The notes: generated by a model from the letters alone, not told the origin. DNA of 19,851 nt from Balneolaceae bacterium SMO_bin1 (GCA_003123965.1 NNSL01000490.1:1-19851), one strand, 5' to 3'; counted from the stretch's first letter, positions 7,228-15,771 are shown. Made by a program: numbers and translations.

Positions 7228-7963
7228 TTACTTATTCGTTTTTTCCGGTGCTTCAATTGCATATTTACTGAGCCGGGCATAATATTTTTGGCACTTTTCT
7301 AATAGTGGCTGCAGCCGCTCGGGCACCGGCTTGTTTTTGGGATTGTAGGGCTTAAATCCTTCCGACTGATGCACCGTATCGTACCAGAATTCTGCCCAAA
7401 CGCCATCTTCGGGAATTGGCCCGGCGTTCCAGCTCAACATTTCCGGATCAAACGAAATGCCCAGTTTTTTACATACGGTTTTGAGAACATCAGGGGGGAC
7501 TCTTGAGTAGTTCGGCCGAATCAATGACTATGGGTTCTTGATTCAACGATTCCGTTACTAAACGAAATAGCCGGTACTGCTGTCGGTAAGCCGTATCCTG
7601 CAGGGTCGGTTCCGGTATTTGTTTGATTAGTGAAACCAGCATTTCTTTTGGATCGCGAATAAGAAATATATTCGCTGCCTGATTCAAAAAATGAGTCGGT
7701 ATATCGCTCAAATGGTGCGCCATATTTTTAACAAATACTACGGGTTTTGTATAATCCGTAGAAAGTAATTCGCTGATAACCTGATCGGGATCCGCAGGCT
7801 GGGCCTGCAGCACTTTTTCCCGGCCGGGGTGATCCACTCCGCTTTGTTTTAAGTAGCAGGCGTAAAACGGTTCATCAATTACGTGAGTATCGTTGCGCTG
7901 AGCAAACGAATACATGAGCGCCGTAGAAACGTTGCGCGGTCCGGAAATAGAATTTACAATCAA
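7228..7963 (-). CDS. Sulfotransferase family protein (P-loop, PAPS-type), interrupted by a frameshift
   Basis: The two open frames 7490-7963 (157 residues) and 7228-7524 (98 residues) are halves of one protein. The N-terminal half starts with the 5'-phosphosulfate loop SISGPRNVSTALMYSFAQR (Ser5-Arg23), then VIDEPFYACYL, and has the 3'-phosphate motif IFLIRDPKEMLVS (Arg103, Ser111). It ends ELLKSPP-stop. The second half continues PPDVLKTVCKKLGISFDPEML, followed by a Trp-rich segment and a basic C-terminus. The frame breaks in a C6 run (plus-strand G6 at 7493-7498); five Cs would give one 244-residue protein of normal family length. Members transfer sulfuryl groups from PAPS to small molecules or glycans; the acceptor is unknown. 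First gene of a likely two-gene operon with the aminotransferase. If the sequence is correct, the gene is a pseudogene or phase-variable. Confidence 0.8.
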
Positions 7964-8069
7964 TTATTAAATGCTTTCAGGTGAATAATTAATTAAATTA
8001 TGGTATTCAAAATTTTCTAGAAGCTCAAAATTCTGCTCAACGCATTCTACCAATAAAGTTCTCAGATTA

Positions 8070-9992
8070 ATGCGCCAACCTAATCAGTCTTCTGCTAACG
8101 CCCCTGCTGAGGTGGACAACTACTTGCAAAACAGCAGCGTTATTTTTTATCAGTGCAGCCTGGAAGATGACTTCCCCATCACCCGAGTTAGTGAAAATAC
8201 CGAAATGGTTCTGGGCTACCCGCCAGAAAAATTTTACGAAAACACTACTTTTTGGGTTGATAACATTCATGAAAGCGATCGCGCTGAGGTCAATGATTCC
8301 TTTCTTGATCTTCTCAACCAGCAAAAACGCACCTACGTATATCGTTTTAAACACGGCGACGGACACTATATTTGGCTCCGTGATGAAAATATAGTGCGTT
8401 ATGATGACAGCGGTGAACCCATAGCCATCATGGGCACGGCCATTGACATCACCAAACAGAAACAAGCCGAGCAGGAAGTAAAAAAGCTTAATGAAACACT
8501 TGAGCAGCGCATCGAAGAGCGGACAAAAAACCTATCCCGCACCAACCGCAAGCTTAAAAAGCAGATTCAGTATCGCAATAAGGTTGAACAGAAAGTTTCG
8601 GAGCAACAAGAACAGCTGCGACTGCTGCAGGCCGGTATCAACCACATCAATGACATGGTCATTATTTCGAAGGCTCCAATTGATGATCCGCTGGATTCGG
8701 AGATAATTTTTACCAACAAAGCCTTTGAAAGAACTACGGGTTACAGCACTGCCGAGGTAGAGGGCAAAACACCTTCGTTTTTGCATGGCGAAAAAACCCA
8801 GCAAGACAAGCTTAAAAAATTAAATGAGGGCATTAAAAATAACGAGCACGTGCGCGTAGAATTTATAAACTACCGCAAAGACGGCTCTACATTCTGGGTT
8901 GATTTGGAGATGGCGCCGTTTCCAGCAGAAGAAGACGATATGCAGTACTGGGTAGGAATAAACCGCGATATTTCGAAGCGCAAGCAGGCCGAAAAAGCCC
9001 TGGAAGAAAATGAAAAGCGGTACCGCACCTATTCCGAACTTTCTTTTGACGCTATTTTTGAAATTGATTTGGAAGGTAATATTGTAGACTGCAACGCCCG
9101 CGCATGCCAGCTATTTGGATACACCCGCCAGGAGCTACTGGCAAAAAATGTACGCGCTCTTACCCCCAGGGAGTATAAATCAAGCCTGCCCGATGAGCTG
9201 ACCCCGGATGTTACCACTGGCAGCGACGTGGTGCAGCGCACCTACCGTAAAAAAGACGGCTCTACCTTTGTTTCTGAAATAAATACCAAGCTGTACCAGC
9301 GCGAGGAAGAAGACCATATTCTGGCGTACGTGCGGGATATTTCGAAGCATATTGAGTACGAAAAAGCCATTGAAAAGTCGCTGAAAGAAAAAAGTACCCT
9401 CCTGGCCGAAGTGCATCACCGCGTAAAGAATAACCTGGCCGTGATTTCCGGGCTGCTCGAAATGCAAACCTTTAACGCGCAGCATGAACACGTTAAAAAA
9501 GAGCTCAAGGAGAGCCAGTCGCGCATACAGTCTATTGCTACCGTGCACGAGCTGCTGTATCAGTCAGAATCGTTCTCGGATATCAGCCTGGAGCCCTATA
9601 TCGATGAGCTGGTTTCGTATATTTCCAGCACCTTCGGGCGCAATGATGGCGGAATCCGTTTTGAAAAAGATATTGCCCCCATTTCGCTCACAGTGAAACA
9701 AGCTGTGCCTTGTGGGCTGCTGCTTAACGAACTGATCACGAATGCTTATAAGCATGCATTTCCAGACCAGAATGAAGGAACCATTTCTCTTTCTCTCACC
9801 AAAAATGACAACACAATTACGCTAACAGTTGCCGACGACGGTGTAGGCCTGCCTGAGGATTTCGACATTAAGCAAGCTTCTTCGCTGGGGATTACGCTTA
9901 TCCAAACACTGGTCCGCCAGATTAATGGGTCGCTTTCTATTCAGAAAAAGCCCAACACTGCGTTTGAAATATCTTTTGAGATAGAAGAGTGA
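8070..9992 (+). CDS. Soluble multi-PAS histidine kinase, HisKA_2 type
   Basis: A 640-residue cytoplasmic kinase with no membrane segment or signal peptide. Domains in order: PAS 1 (about 20-133, ending GTAIDITKQKQAE), a charged coiled coil (about 135-195), PAS 2 (about 195-310, ending GINRDISKRKQAE), PAS 3 (about 315-430, ending YVRDISKHIEYE), then the HisKA_2 dimerisation domain with EVHHRVKNNLAVISGLL (likely phosphoacceptor His450). The HATPase_c domain has N-box LLLNELITNAYKHAF, DDGVGLP and a closing SLGITLIQTLVRQ. PAS 2 resembles a LOV domain in layout, but the FMN-adduct motif reads GKTPSFLHG with no cysteine, so it should not be a standard LOV photosensor. There is no response regulator next to it, so it is an orphan kinase. 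Its transmitter is closely related to that of the kinase at 12208-14166. Confidence 0.9.
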   Translation: MRQPNQSSANAPAEVDNYLQNSSVIFYQCSLEDDFPITRVSENTEMVLGYPPEKFYENTTFWVDNIHESDRAEVNDSFLDLLNQQKRTYVYRFKHGDGHYIWLRDENIVRYDDSGEPIAIMGTAIDITKQKQAEQEVKKLNETLEQRIEERTKNLSRTNRKLKKQIQYRNKVEQKVSEQQEQLRLLQAGINHINDMVIISKAPIDDPLDSEIIFTNKAFERTTGYSTAEVEGKTPSFLHGEKTQQDKLKKLNEGIKNNEHVRVEFINYRKDGSTFWVDLEMAPFPAEEDDMQYWVGINRDISKRKQAEKALEENEKRYRTYSELSFDAIFEIDLEGNIVDCNARACQLFGYTRQELLAKNVRALTPREYKSSLPDELTPDVTTGSDVVQRTYRKKDGSTFVSEINTKLYQREEEDHILAYVRDISKHIEYEKAIEKSLKEKSTLLAEVHHRVKNNLAVISGLLEMQTFNAQHEHVKKELKESQSRIQSIATVHELLYQSESFSDISLEPYIDELVSYISSTFGRNDGGIRFEKDIAPISLTVKQAVPCGLLLNELITNAYKHAFPDQNEGTISLSLTKNDNTITLTVADDGVGLPEDFDIKQASSLGITLIQTLVRQINGSLSIQKKPNTAFEISFEIEE

Positions 9993-10096
9993 TTTCCATA
10001 GTTGTCCTCTAAATAATTATGGAGGTTTAGAAAAGAACTGTTAGTTTTAGGTTAAGCGACGCAAATTTACCAATCGTCAGAACTAAACGCCCTATT

Positions 10097-12148
10097 ATGA
10101 GATACGATAACCACCTCCGCTTCTTGAACGTATTTTTTGCAACTCTGTTCGTTGCCTTTACTTTCGGCACCGTTCAAGCCCAAGATCAAAACCAAGGGCT
10201 TACACCACTGCAAGTATCCAAAATAAAACATGTAAGCGATGCCATTATTTCGCCCGATGGCTCCACCATTGCCTACACCGTAACCCAGCCGGCCAACCCC
10301 CTGGAGGAAAACAGGCCGGCCGGCAGCCATCTTTACGTGCAAGGCATAGATGATTCTACAGGCACGGCATTTGTTACATCCATGAATGTAAGTAGTATTG
10401 CTTTTCGTCCGCAGCACCAAGCCATTACGTTTTTAGGGAAGCAAGATGGGGATAATAACACATCGCTCTATCAGATTTCACTAACCGGCGGCGGTCCGCA
10501 GAAACTGTACTCATTTGAACGTTCTATTGCCGGATACGACTGGGCGCCGGATGGCAACCACTTGGCATTTATGGCCGCTGATGAGCCACCAATAGAAGAC
10601 ACCACGCTGCCATACCAGCCAGAAATTTACGAAGAGAACTTGCCTCAGCGGCGCGGCTACGTTACAAATGTAGCCAAAGAAATGCACAAGCCGCATGAGT
10701 TTGCCATGGAAGGCTCCATTTACAACATGCAATGGGCGCCCGACGGCAAAACGCTTGCTATTGCTATTGCACCAACGCCCCACATAGACGATTACTATAT
10801 GCATCAACAGGTGATAATTACCGGGCACCATGGTGAAAAAACAATGGCAAAAATTGACCATCAAGGTAAGCTGGGGCAAATTGAATGGAGCCCCGACGGC
10901 AGCCACCTGGCTATGATTGCCGGTGCCAACATTCACGATCCTATTGCTGGCCGCCTGTTTGTTGTGCCAAGATCCGGCGGTGAGCCCACGATGCTCAGCC
11001 CGGACTTTGAGGGCAAATTTGAGCAATTCCAATGGACCGACAGCTCCAGTATCAACTACCTGGCAAGCAAAGGGGTATGGTCATCGTTCGGCAGCATCAA
11101 TATTGACGGCACCAACATGCGTACCAAAATTGCTCCCGGCGAAACCGTGCTGCAGCAGTTCGCCCAAGCTAATGATGGTTCGATCGCCTTTTTGGGAGAA
11201 ACAGCCTCCCACCCATTGGAGCTATATGCTATGGCCCCCGAGGAAAATCAACCGACCCGCATGACCAACACGAATCCCTGGCTGCAGGATATTGCTATGG
11301 GCGAACAAAAAGTGGTAACCTGGAAGGCTGACGACGGACTGGAATTGCAAGGCTTGCTTGTCTACCCACTGGATTACCAAGAAGGCCAGCGCTACCCGAT
11401 GATTACCGTTGTGCACGGCGGACCCGAAAGCCATTATGACAATGGCTGGCTCACCGACTACTCCGATCCCGGACAGGTTGGCGCCGCTAATGGATATTTT
11501 GTGTTTTACCCCAATTATCGCGGAAGTACCGGCCGCGGCCTGGAATTTGCCAAAAGCAGCCAGGCAGACATGGCCGGCGACGAGTTTGACGACATTGTGC
11601 AGGGCGTTGATGAGCTTATCGCCGAAAGCATCGCTGATTCGGCACGTGTTGGCGTAACCGGCGGCTCGTACGGCGGCTACGCCACGGGCTGGTTTGCCAC
11701 CCGCTACACTGACCGTTTTGCCGCCGGAGTCATGTTTGTAGGTATCAGCAATAATATTTCTAAATGGGGAACCAGCGATATTCCCGAAGAGCTGTTTCTG
11801 GTGCACGCTCGTGAGCGCATCTGGGACGACTGGATGGGTTTCCTCGAAAGCAGCCCCATTTTTCATGCCGGTCAGGCCGATACGCCGCTGCTCATCATGG
11901 CCGGCAAGGAAGACACCCGTGTTGATCCCGGTCAATCGTATGAATTATACCGCCACATCAAAACCCGCACTGACACACCCGTTCGGCTCGTACTCTATCC
12001 CGGTGAAGGCCACGGCAATGCCAATGCCACCGCCCAGTACGATTATAACCTGCGCATGATGCGCTGGTTCAATGAATACCTAAAAGGGGAAACTGCAGAA
12101 AAGCCGAATGCCGAGCTGGAATCTAAGCAGGTGGAAATGGACAGTTAA
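10097..12148 (+). CDS. Secreted S9 family serine peptidase (prolyl oligopeptidase/acylaminoacyl peptidase type)
   Basis: A 683-residue exported protein. The signal peptide runs to about Ala28 (FGTVQA, then QDQNQG). The N-terminal half is a beta-propeller with repeated D-G-x-x-I/L-A-Y/F blades (about 40-400). The C-terminal alpha/beta-hydrolase domain (about 430-665) holds the whole triad: Ser524 in GVTGGSYGGYATGW, Asp606 in GKEDTRVDP and His639 in PGEGHGN. The oxyanion region TVVHGGPESHY is also present. S9 peptidases cleave short peptides, often after proline or at acylated N-termini; the propeller restricts access to small substrates. With the Dcp-like lipoprotein at the window start it points to peptide use in the periplasm. 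It has its own downstream terminator and lies between two HisKA_2 kinases; no functional link to them is evident. Confidence 0.93.
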   Translation: MRYDNHLRFLNVFFATLFVAFTFGTVQAQDQNQGLTPLQVSKIKHVSDAIISPDGSTIAYTVTQPANPLEENRPAGSHLYVQGIDDSTGTAFVTSMNVSSIAFRPQHQAITFLGKQDGDNNTSLYQISLTGGGPQKLYSFERSIAGYDWAPDGNHLAFMAADEPPIEDTTLPYQPEIYEENLPQRRGYVTNVAKEMHKPHEFAMEGSIYNMQWAPDGKTLAIAIAPTPHIDDYYMHQQVIITGHHGEKTMAKIDHQGKLGQIEWSPDGSHLAMIAGANIHDPIAGRLFVVPRSGGEPTMLSPDFEGKFEQFQWTDSSSINYLASKGVWSSFGSINIDGTNMRTKIAPGETVLQQFAQANDGSIAFLGETASHPLELYAMAPEENQPTRMTNTNPWLQDIAMGEQKVVTWKADDGLELQGLLVYPLDYQEGQRYPMITVVHGGPESHYDNGWLTDYSDPGQVGAANGYFVFYPNYRGSTGRGLEFAKSSQADMAGDEFDDIVQGVDELIAESIADSARVGVTGGSYGGYATGWFATRYTDRFAAGVMFVGISNNISKWGTSDIPEELFLVHARERIWDDWMGFLESSPIFHAGQADTPLLIMAGKEDTRVDPGQSYELYRHIKTRTDTPVRLVLYPGEGHGNANATAQYDYNLRMMRWFNEYLKGETAEKPNAELESKQVEMDS

Positions 12149-12171
12149 TTTAACTCAAAATCCACGTTTGT

Positions 12172-12209
12172 AATGGGAGCTGCGCAACAGCGGCTCCCAT
12201 TTTTTATTT
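12172..12209 (+). terminator. Rho-independent terminator of the S9 peptidase gene
   Basis: Stem AATGGGAGC / GCTCCCATT with an inner CGC/GCG pairing, followed directly by TTTTTATTT. It starts 23 bases after the stop at 12148. The T-tract reaches the stop codon of the convergent kinase gene at 12208. Confidence 0.85.
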
Positions 12210-14166
12210 ACGCCTCAAAGGTAATGGTAAAGCGCGCGCCGTTGTTGTTTTCGGCACTCAAAATACCATTTAACTGGCGGGTCAGTGTTTTCACCAATGA
12301 AAGACCGAGGCTATGATTGCCGCTGTCTTCGATACTAAAATCCCCTGGCAGGCCCCGCCCGTTATCGGCCACTTCTATACAGTATTTTCCTTCATTATCG
12401 CGTACAAAACGGATATCAATACGCCCTTTATCATGACCGTTAAAAGCATATTTATAGGCATTGGTCACTAGTTCATTCACAATAAGTGCGCAGGGAATAG
12501 CCATACTCATTTCCAGATCAAAGTCATCCGCTTCAATACTGGTTGAAATATTGGCCTCCGTTCCTTTCAGATTGGAAGAGAGGTGCTCCACCAGCTCTTC
12601 GATATACTGTTTGGGCCGCAGCTTCGAAAAAGTACGATTGGTGTACAGCAACTCGTGGATGAGCGCCATGGAGTTGATGCGGTTCTGGCTCTCGCGCAGC
12701 GCCCTCGTGGCTGACTCATCATCGGTTTGTTCACCCTGCAAATAGAGCAGGCCTGAAATAACCGCCAAGTTGTTCTTTACCCGGTGATGAATCTCTCCCA
12801 ACAGCACTTCTTTTTCTCGCAGTGAATCTCGAATTTGCTGCTCTTTTTCGCGGCGCTCCGTTATATCGCGCACCATGCCACTAAATCCTATGGGTTCACC
12901 GTGGGCGTCGCGCCGCAGTGTTACAGAAGCCTCTACATAAATGCGAGAGCCATCACCGCACACCAGCTGCCAGTCAAATATTTTCTCCGGCCGCCCCGTT
13001 TTATACACCCGGTTGAATGTTTCATAGACTTTCCGTGCCGCCGCCTCATCCATATATTCCCGGTTATTCATCCCAATCATTTCATCGGCGGCATAACCCA
13101 TAATATCCACCAGGGCTGCGTTAAAAAACGTGAAGTTGCCCTCCAAATCCGTTTCAAAATAACCCTCCTCAATATTTCGCAGAATAGAGCGGTACTTCTC
13201 CTCACTTTTGCGCAGCGCTTCTTGCGCTTGTTTCCAATTGTTGATATCGGTCACTACGCCGTCAATATAAATATCTCCGTTATTACGTATAAGCGTACTG
13301 TTTTCGAGCCCCCAGAATGTGGAGCCGTCCTTCCGTTTAAAAAGTACCTCCTCATTTTTAAATCCTTTGTTATTAATCAGCTTATCAACCAGGCTGTTAC
13401 GATCGTAATCATCGGCATAAAATTCAGAAGGATTGGTAGCCAACACTTCTTCTTTAGAATCGTAGCCAAAAATAGAAACAAAGGCGTCATTTACATATAT
13501 CAAGCCTTCTCTGGGTGTGCTTCGTAAAATAGCTTCATTAACATTTTCATTGATAGACTGCAGCAAATCGCTGTATTCGGTGAGCTTTTGCTCGGCTTTC
13601 TTAAACTGCGTAATATCAATGAAATTAATAACCTGCCCAACAACCTCATTTCCTTCCCGGTAGGGAACGGCTATCCGTTGAAAAAATCGGCCATCTTTAA
13701 GTTCTAAAATATCGCTGGAGGATACTTCCGGATTGCCGTAGGTTTTTTCGAGTATTTCCTGGTATCGCTCGGGATCTTTGAGCTTGTTTATTACATAGGG
13801 CATAACTTTTTTCAAGCTGCCACGCCCCTCTACCTCCTGCGGCAACTCCCACATATCCACGCTGTTTTGATTATACGTAATCACCTCGCGATTTAAATCG
13901 GTTACGATTATTCCGTTGGGTGATGATTCCAGCGTCGTCTTCAGTAGGGCGGCCTGCCGCTTTATGGACTTTAAGTTAGAGGCGTCATCGTTACATATAA
14001 ACAACAGCTCGGCTCTGCTTTGCAATTCATCGGCCCAAATTTCGATAGTCTGCACCGGCACTTCATATTTTTTAGACAGGTCCGCAAGGTTATCATGCTT
14101 GTAGGCCTCCAGCGCCACTTTTGCCTTAAAGCGGTTGCTGTACGAATCGTATTTAGGTGTGCTCAT
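12208..14166 (-). CDS. Multi-PAS histidine kinase (HisKA_2) with an N-terminal transposase-type helix-turn-helix
   Basis: A 652-residue soluble kinase. Residues about 9-56 (SYSNRFKAKVALEAYKHDNL, then LADLSKKYEVPVQTIEIWADEL) match the N-terminal HTH of IS3-family OrfA transposases (HTH_Tnp_1): basic/aromatic start, F-K-x-K-V-A-L-E-A, A-D-L-S-x-x-Y-x-V, and I-x-x-W. A short coiled linker follows, then PAS 1 (about 75-195), PAS 2 (about 200-315), PAS 3 (about 320-440), HisKA_2 with EIHHRVKNNLAVISGLL (likely phosphoacceptor His461) and HATPase_c with LIVNELVTNAYKYAF, DNGRGLP and SLGLSLVKTLTRQ. No membrane segment and no adjacent response regulator. The HTH is in frame with the rest, with no sign of an internal start. 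I infer either direct DNA binding by the kinase or reuse of the HTH for protein contacts. The fusion is unusual; the kinase call itself is secure. Confidence 0.9.
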   Translation of the reverse strand: MSTPKYDSYSNRFKAKVALEAYKHDNLADLSKKYEVPVQTIEIWADELQSRAELLFICNDDASNLKSIKRQAALLKTTLESSPNGIIVTDLNREVITYNQNSVDMWELPQEVEGRGSLKKVMPYVINKLKDPERYQEILEKTYGNPEVSSSDILELKDGRFFQRIAVPYREGNEVVGQVINFIDITQFKKAEQKLTEYSDLLQSINENVNEAILRSTPREGLIYVNDAFVSIFGYDSKEEVLATNPSEFYADDYDRNSLVDKLINNKGFKNEEVLFKRKDGSTFWGLENSTLIRNNGDIYIDGVVTDINNWKQAQEALRKSEEKYRSILRNIEEGYFETDLEGNFTFFNAALVDIMGYAADEMIGMNNREYMDEAAARKVYETFNRVYKTGRPEKIFDWQLVCGDGSRIYVEASVTLRRDAHGEPIGFSGMVRDITERREKEQQIRDSLREKEVLLGEIHHRVKNNLAVISGLLYLQGEQTDDESATRALRESQNRINSMALIHELLYTNRTFSKLRPKQYIEELVEHLSSNLKGTEANISTSIEADDFDLEMSMAIPCALIVNELVTNAYKYAFNGHDKGRIDIRFVRDNEGKYCIEVADNGRGLPGDFSIEDSGNHSLGLSLVKTLTRQLNGILSAENNNGARFTITFEA

Positions 14167-14312
14167 GAATTTATTATTGGAATACCGGCTTGATCAAATC
14201 ACGTATAATTACGAGATTTTTCTATCAAAGCAAAACACATATTCGTACTTTATGCGCCTAGATGTATAGTTTATTAACCAGCAGCACCATTTTTTAAATT
14301 CAATTAACTGGC

Positions 14313-14525
14313 ATGTCATCCACTGTTGATTCATACAAACTCGGCGACATAGAAGTAAATATTACCGAAGCCGATAAGCCTGAGAAGCTGAGCGTTGATT
14401 GCAACGACGGAAATTATCATTCGTCCTTCACAATCAGCCGATATGAATATGAACACTACAAACGCCATATGAATCAGCGCATAAAAAACGCGTATAAACA
14501 GCAGTATGATGGGTCAGCTGAATAA
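14313..14525 (+). CDS. Small hypothetical protein, 70 residues
   Basis: I do not recognise this family. The protein is hydrophilic and acidic at first (GDIEVNITEADKPEKL), has one cysteine (Cys30), then a Tyr/His-rich stretch (SRYEYEHYKRHMN) and a basic helix-like end (QRIKNAYKQQ). There is no signal peptide or membrane segment. Support for it being real: the ATG follows an AT-rich leader as in its neighbours, nothing overlaps it on either strand, and a strong hairpin terminator lies 57 bases after its stop. It stands between two leftward genes and is read alone. No function assigned. Confidence 0.6.
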   Translation: MSSTVDSYKLGDIEVNITEADKPEKLSVDCNDGNYHSSFTISRYEYEHYKRHMNQRIKNAYKQQYDGSAE

Positions 14526-14582
14526 AATTATGCTGCGTTTGCAAGCCAGATAAATGAAATAGAAGGGATAAATCAGGAATAT

Positions 14583-14619
14583 AAAATCCTGCAGTGCAAT
14601 AAGCGCTGCAGGATTTTTT
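14583..14619. terminator. Bidirectional terminator between the 70-residue gene and metK
   Basis: A 15-bp stem AAAATCCTGCAGTGC / GCGCTGCAGGATTTT (one G-U wobble) with an AATAA loop, followed by T-runs on both strands. It serves the small plus-strand gene (stop at 14525) and the convergent metK gene (stop at 14623). Confidence 0.88.
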
Positions 14620-14622
14620 GTA

Positions 14623-15771
14623 TTAAAGCGCGTTCTGAATTTTATCGGTAAAGTCGAGCTTTTCCCAAGGAAATTCTTCGCGGCCAAAGTGACCATACGC
14701 CGCTGTTTTGCGATAGATGGGCTCTTGCAAGTTAAACCGATCGATGATGCCCGCGGGGGTGCAATCAAACGTTTTTTGTATGGCCTCAGCAAGCTTCATG
14801 TCGTCTACCTTGCCGGTTCCATACGTATTTACATTGATTGATACCGGTTGAGCGATGCCAATAGCATATGCAAGCTGTACAAGGCATTCATCAGCCAGTT
14901 CGGCTGCTACAATATTCTTGGCGATATGCCGTGAAGCATATGCCGCACTACGGTCAACCTTTGAGGGATCTTTTCCGGAAAAAGCACCTCCGCCGTGAGC
15001 ACCGCGTCCGCCATAGGTATCAACAATAATCTTGCGGCCGGTTAAACCGGTATCGCCATGCGGCCCGCCTATAACGAATTTACCCGTGGGGTTAACATGA
15101 AGGATGGTTTCCGGGTCCATCAGCTCTTCCGGGATTATTTCAGGAATTAGATGCTTTTTTAAATCCTCTTTGATTTGCGGCTGATCAACTTCCATATCGT
15201 GCTGAGTAGAAAGCACAATAGTATCAACGCGCAGTGGATTGCCGTCCTCATCATATTCAACGGTTACCTGACTTTTGCTATCAGGACCAAGGTACGGCAT
15301 AAGGGCTGTTTTCTTGCGAATATGTGCCAACTTTCGGAGTAAATCGTGCGCATATTGCAACGTCATGGGCATGTAAGTATCCGTTTCGCGGCATGCATAG
15401 CCAAACATCATGCCTTGGTCGCCGGCGCCCATAGCTTTGTCGGAATCTTCATCAACGCCCTGGGCAATGTCGGGGCTTTGCTGATGTATAGTGGTGAGAA
15501 CGCCACAGGAATCTGCATCAAACCGGTAGCTGTTTTTGGTGTAGCCAATGTCGCGAATAACTTCGCGAACCAGTTCTTGCACATCAACATAGGCATCGGT
15601 GCTTACTTCGCCGGAAATGACGGCCAAGCCGGTAGTTACCAGTGTTTCTACCGCTACGCGCGAGCCGGGATCATCGGCAAGCATCGCATCAAGTATGGCG
15701 TCAGAAATTTGATCAGATACTTTGTCGGGGTGTCCTTCGGATACAGATTCGGAGGTAAAAAGTTTCTTCAT
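14623..15771 (-). CDS. metK: S-adenosylmethionine synthetase
   Basis: A 382-residue cytoplasmic enzyme that makes S-adenosylmethionine from methionine and ATP. All family signatures are visible: [20 protein letters not shown] at the N-terminus (His15 for ATP binding), the hexapeptide GAGDQG followed by MMFGYA, and the P-loop-like [19 protein letters not shown]. Length and C-terminus ([17 protein letters not shown]) are normal. The start is the first ATG after an AT-rich leader. It stands alone, separated from the FAS1 lipoprotein gene upstream by that gene's terminator. The 5' region (15772-15850) contains no structure I can match to a known SAM riboswitch class. Confidence 0.97.
   Translation of the reverse strand: MKKLFTSESVSEGHPDKVSDQISDAILDAMLADDPGSRVAVETLVTTGLAVISGEVSTDAYVDVQELVREVIRDIGYTKNSYRFDADSCGVLTTIHQQSPDIAQGVDEDSDKAMGAGDQGMMFGYACRETDTYMPMTLQYAHDLLRKLAHIRKKTALMPYLGPDSKSQVTVEYDEDGNPLRVDTIVLSTQHDMEVDQPQIKEDLKKHLIPEIIPEELMDPETILHVNPTGKFVIGGPHGDTGLTGRKIIVDTYGGRGAHGGGAFSGKDPSKVDRSAAYASRHIAKNIVAAELADECLVQLAYAIGIAQPVSINVNTYGTGKVDDMKLAEAIQKTFDCTPAGIIDRFNLQEPIYRKTAAYGHFGREEFPWEKLDFTDKIQNAL

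Noticed and set aside
7228..7524. Independent 98-residue gene downstream of the sulfotransferase
   Set aside because: Its start overlaps the end of the upstream frame and its sequence continues the sulfotransferase domain directly after the C6 run, so it is the second half of one broken gene.
8700..8830. LOV photoreceptor domain
   Set aside because: The adduct-forming cysteine is absent (GKTPSFLHG in place of the GRNCRFLQ-type motif), so a standard blue-light photocycle is not supported.
9993..10096. Terminator after the first PAS kinase (CCTC...GAGG near 10004-10027)
   Set aside because: The stem is only four GC-containing pairs plus a wobble, and there is no U-tract after it.
11222..11935. 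237-residue antisense frame within the S9 peptidase gene
   Set aside because: It is the mirror of a strongly conserved hydrolase domain, has no recognisable domain, and follows from the codon composition of the sense gene.
12835..13527. 230-residue plus-strand frame within the HTH-PAS kinase gene
   Set aside because: It lies entirely inside the PAS region of a well-supported gene and its translation resembles no family.
12208..14312. Insertion sequence remnant around the transposase-like HTH
   Set aside because: No terminal inverted repeats, no target duplication, and no OrfB/integrase (DDE) sequence flank it; the HTH is fused in frame to a kinase, so it is listed as a domain fusion only.
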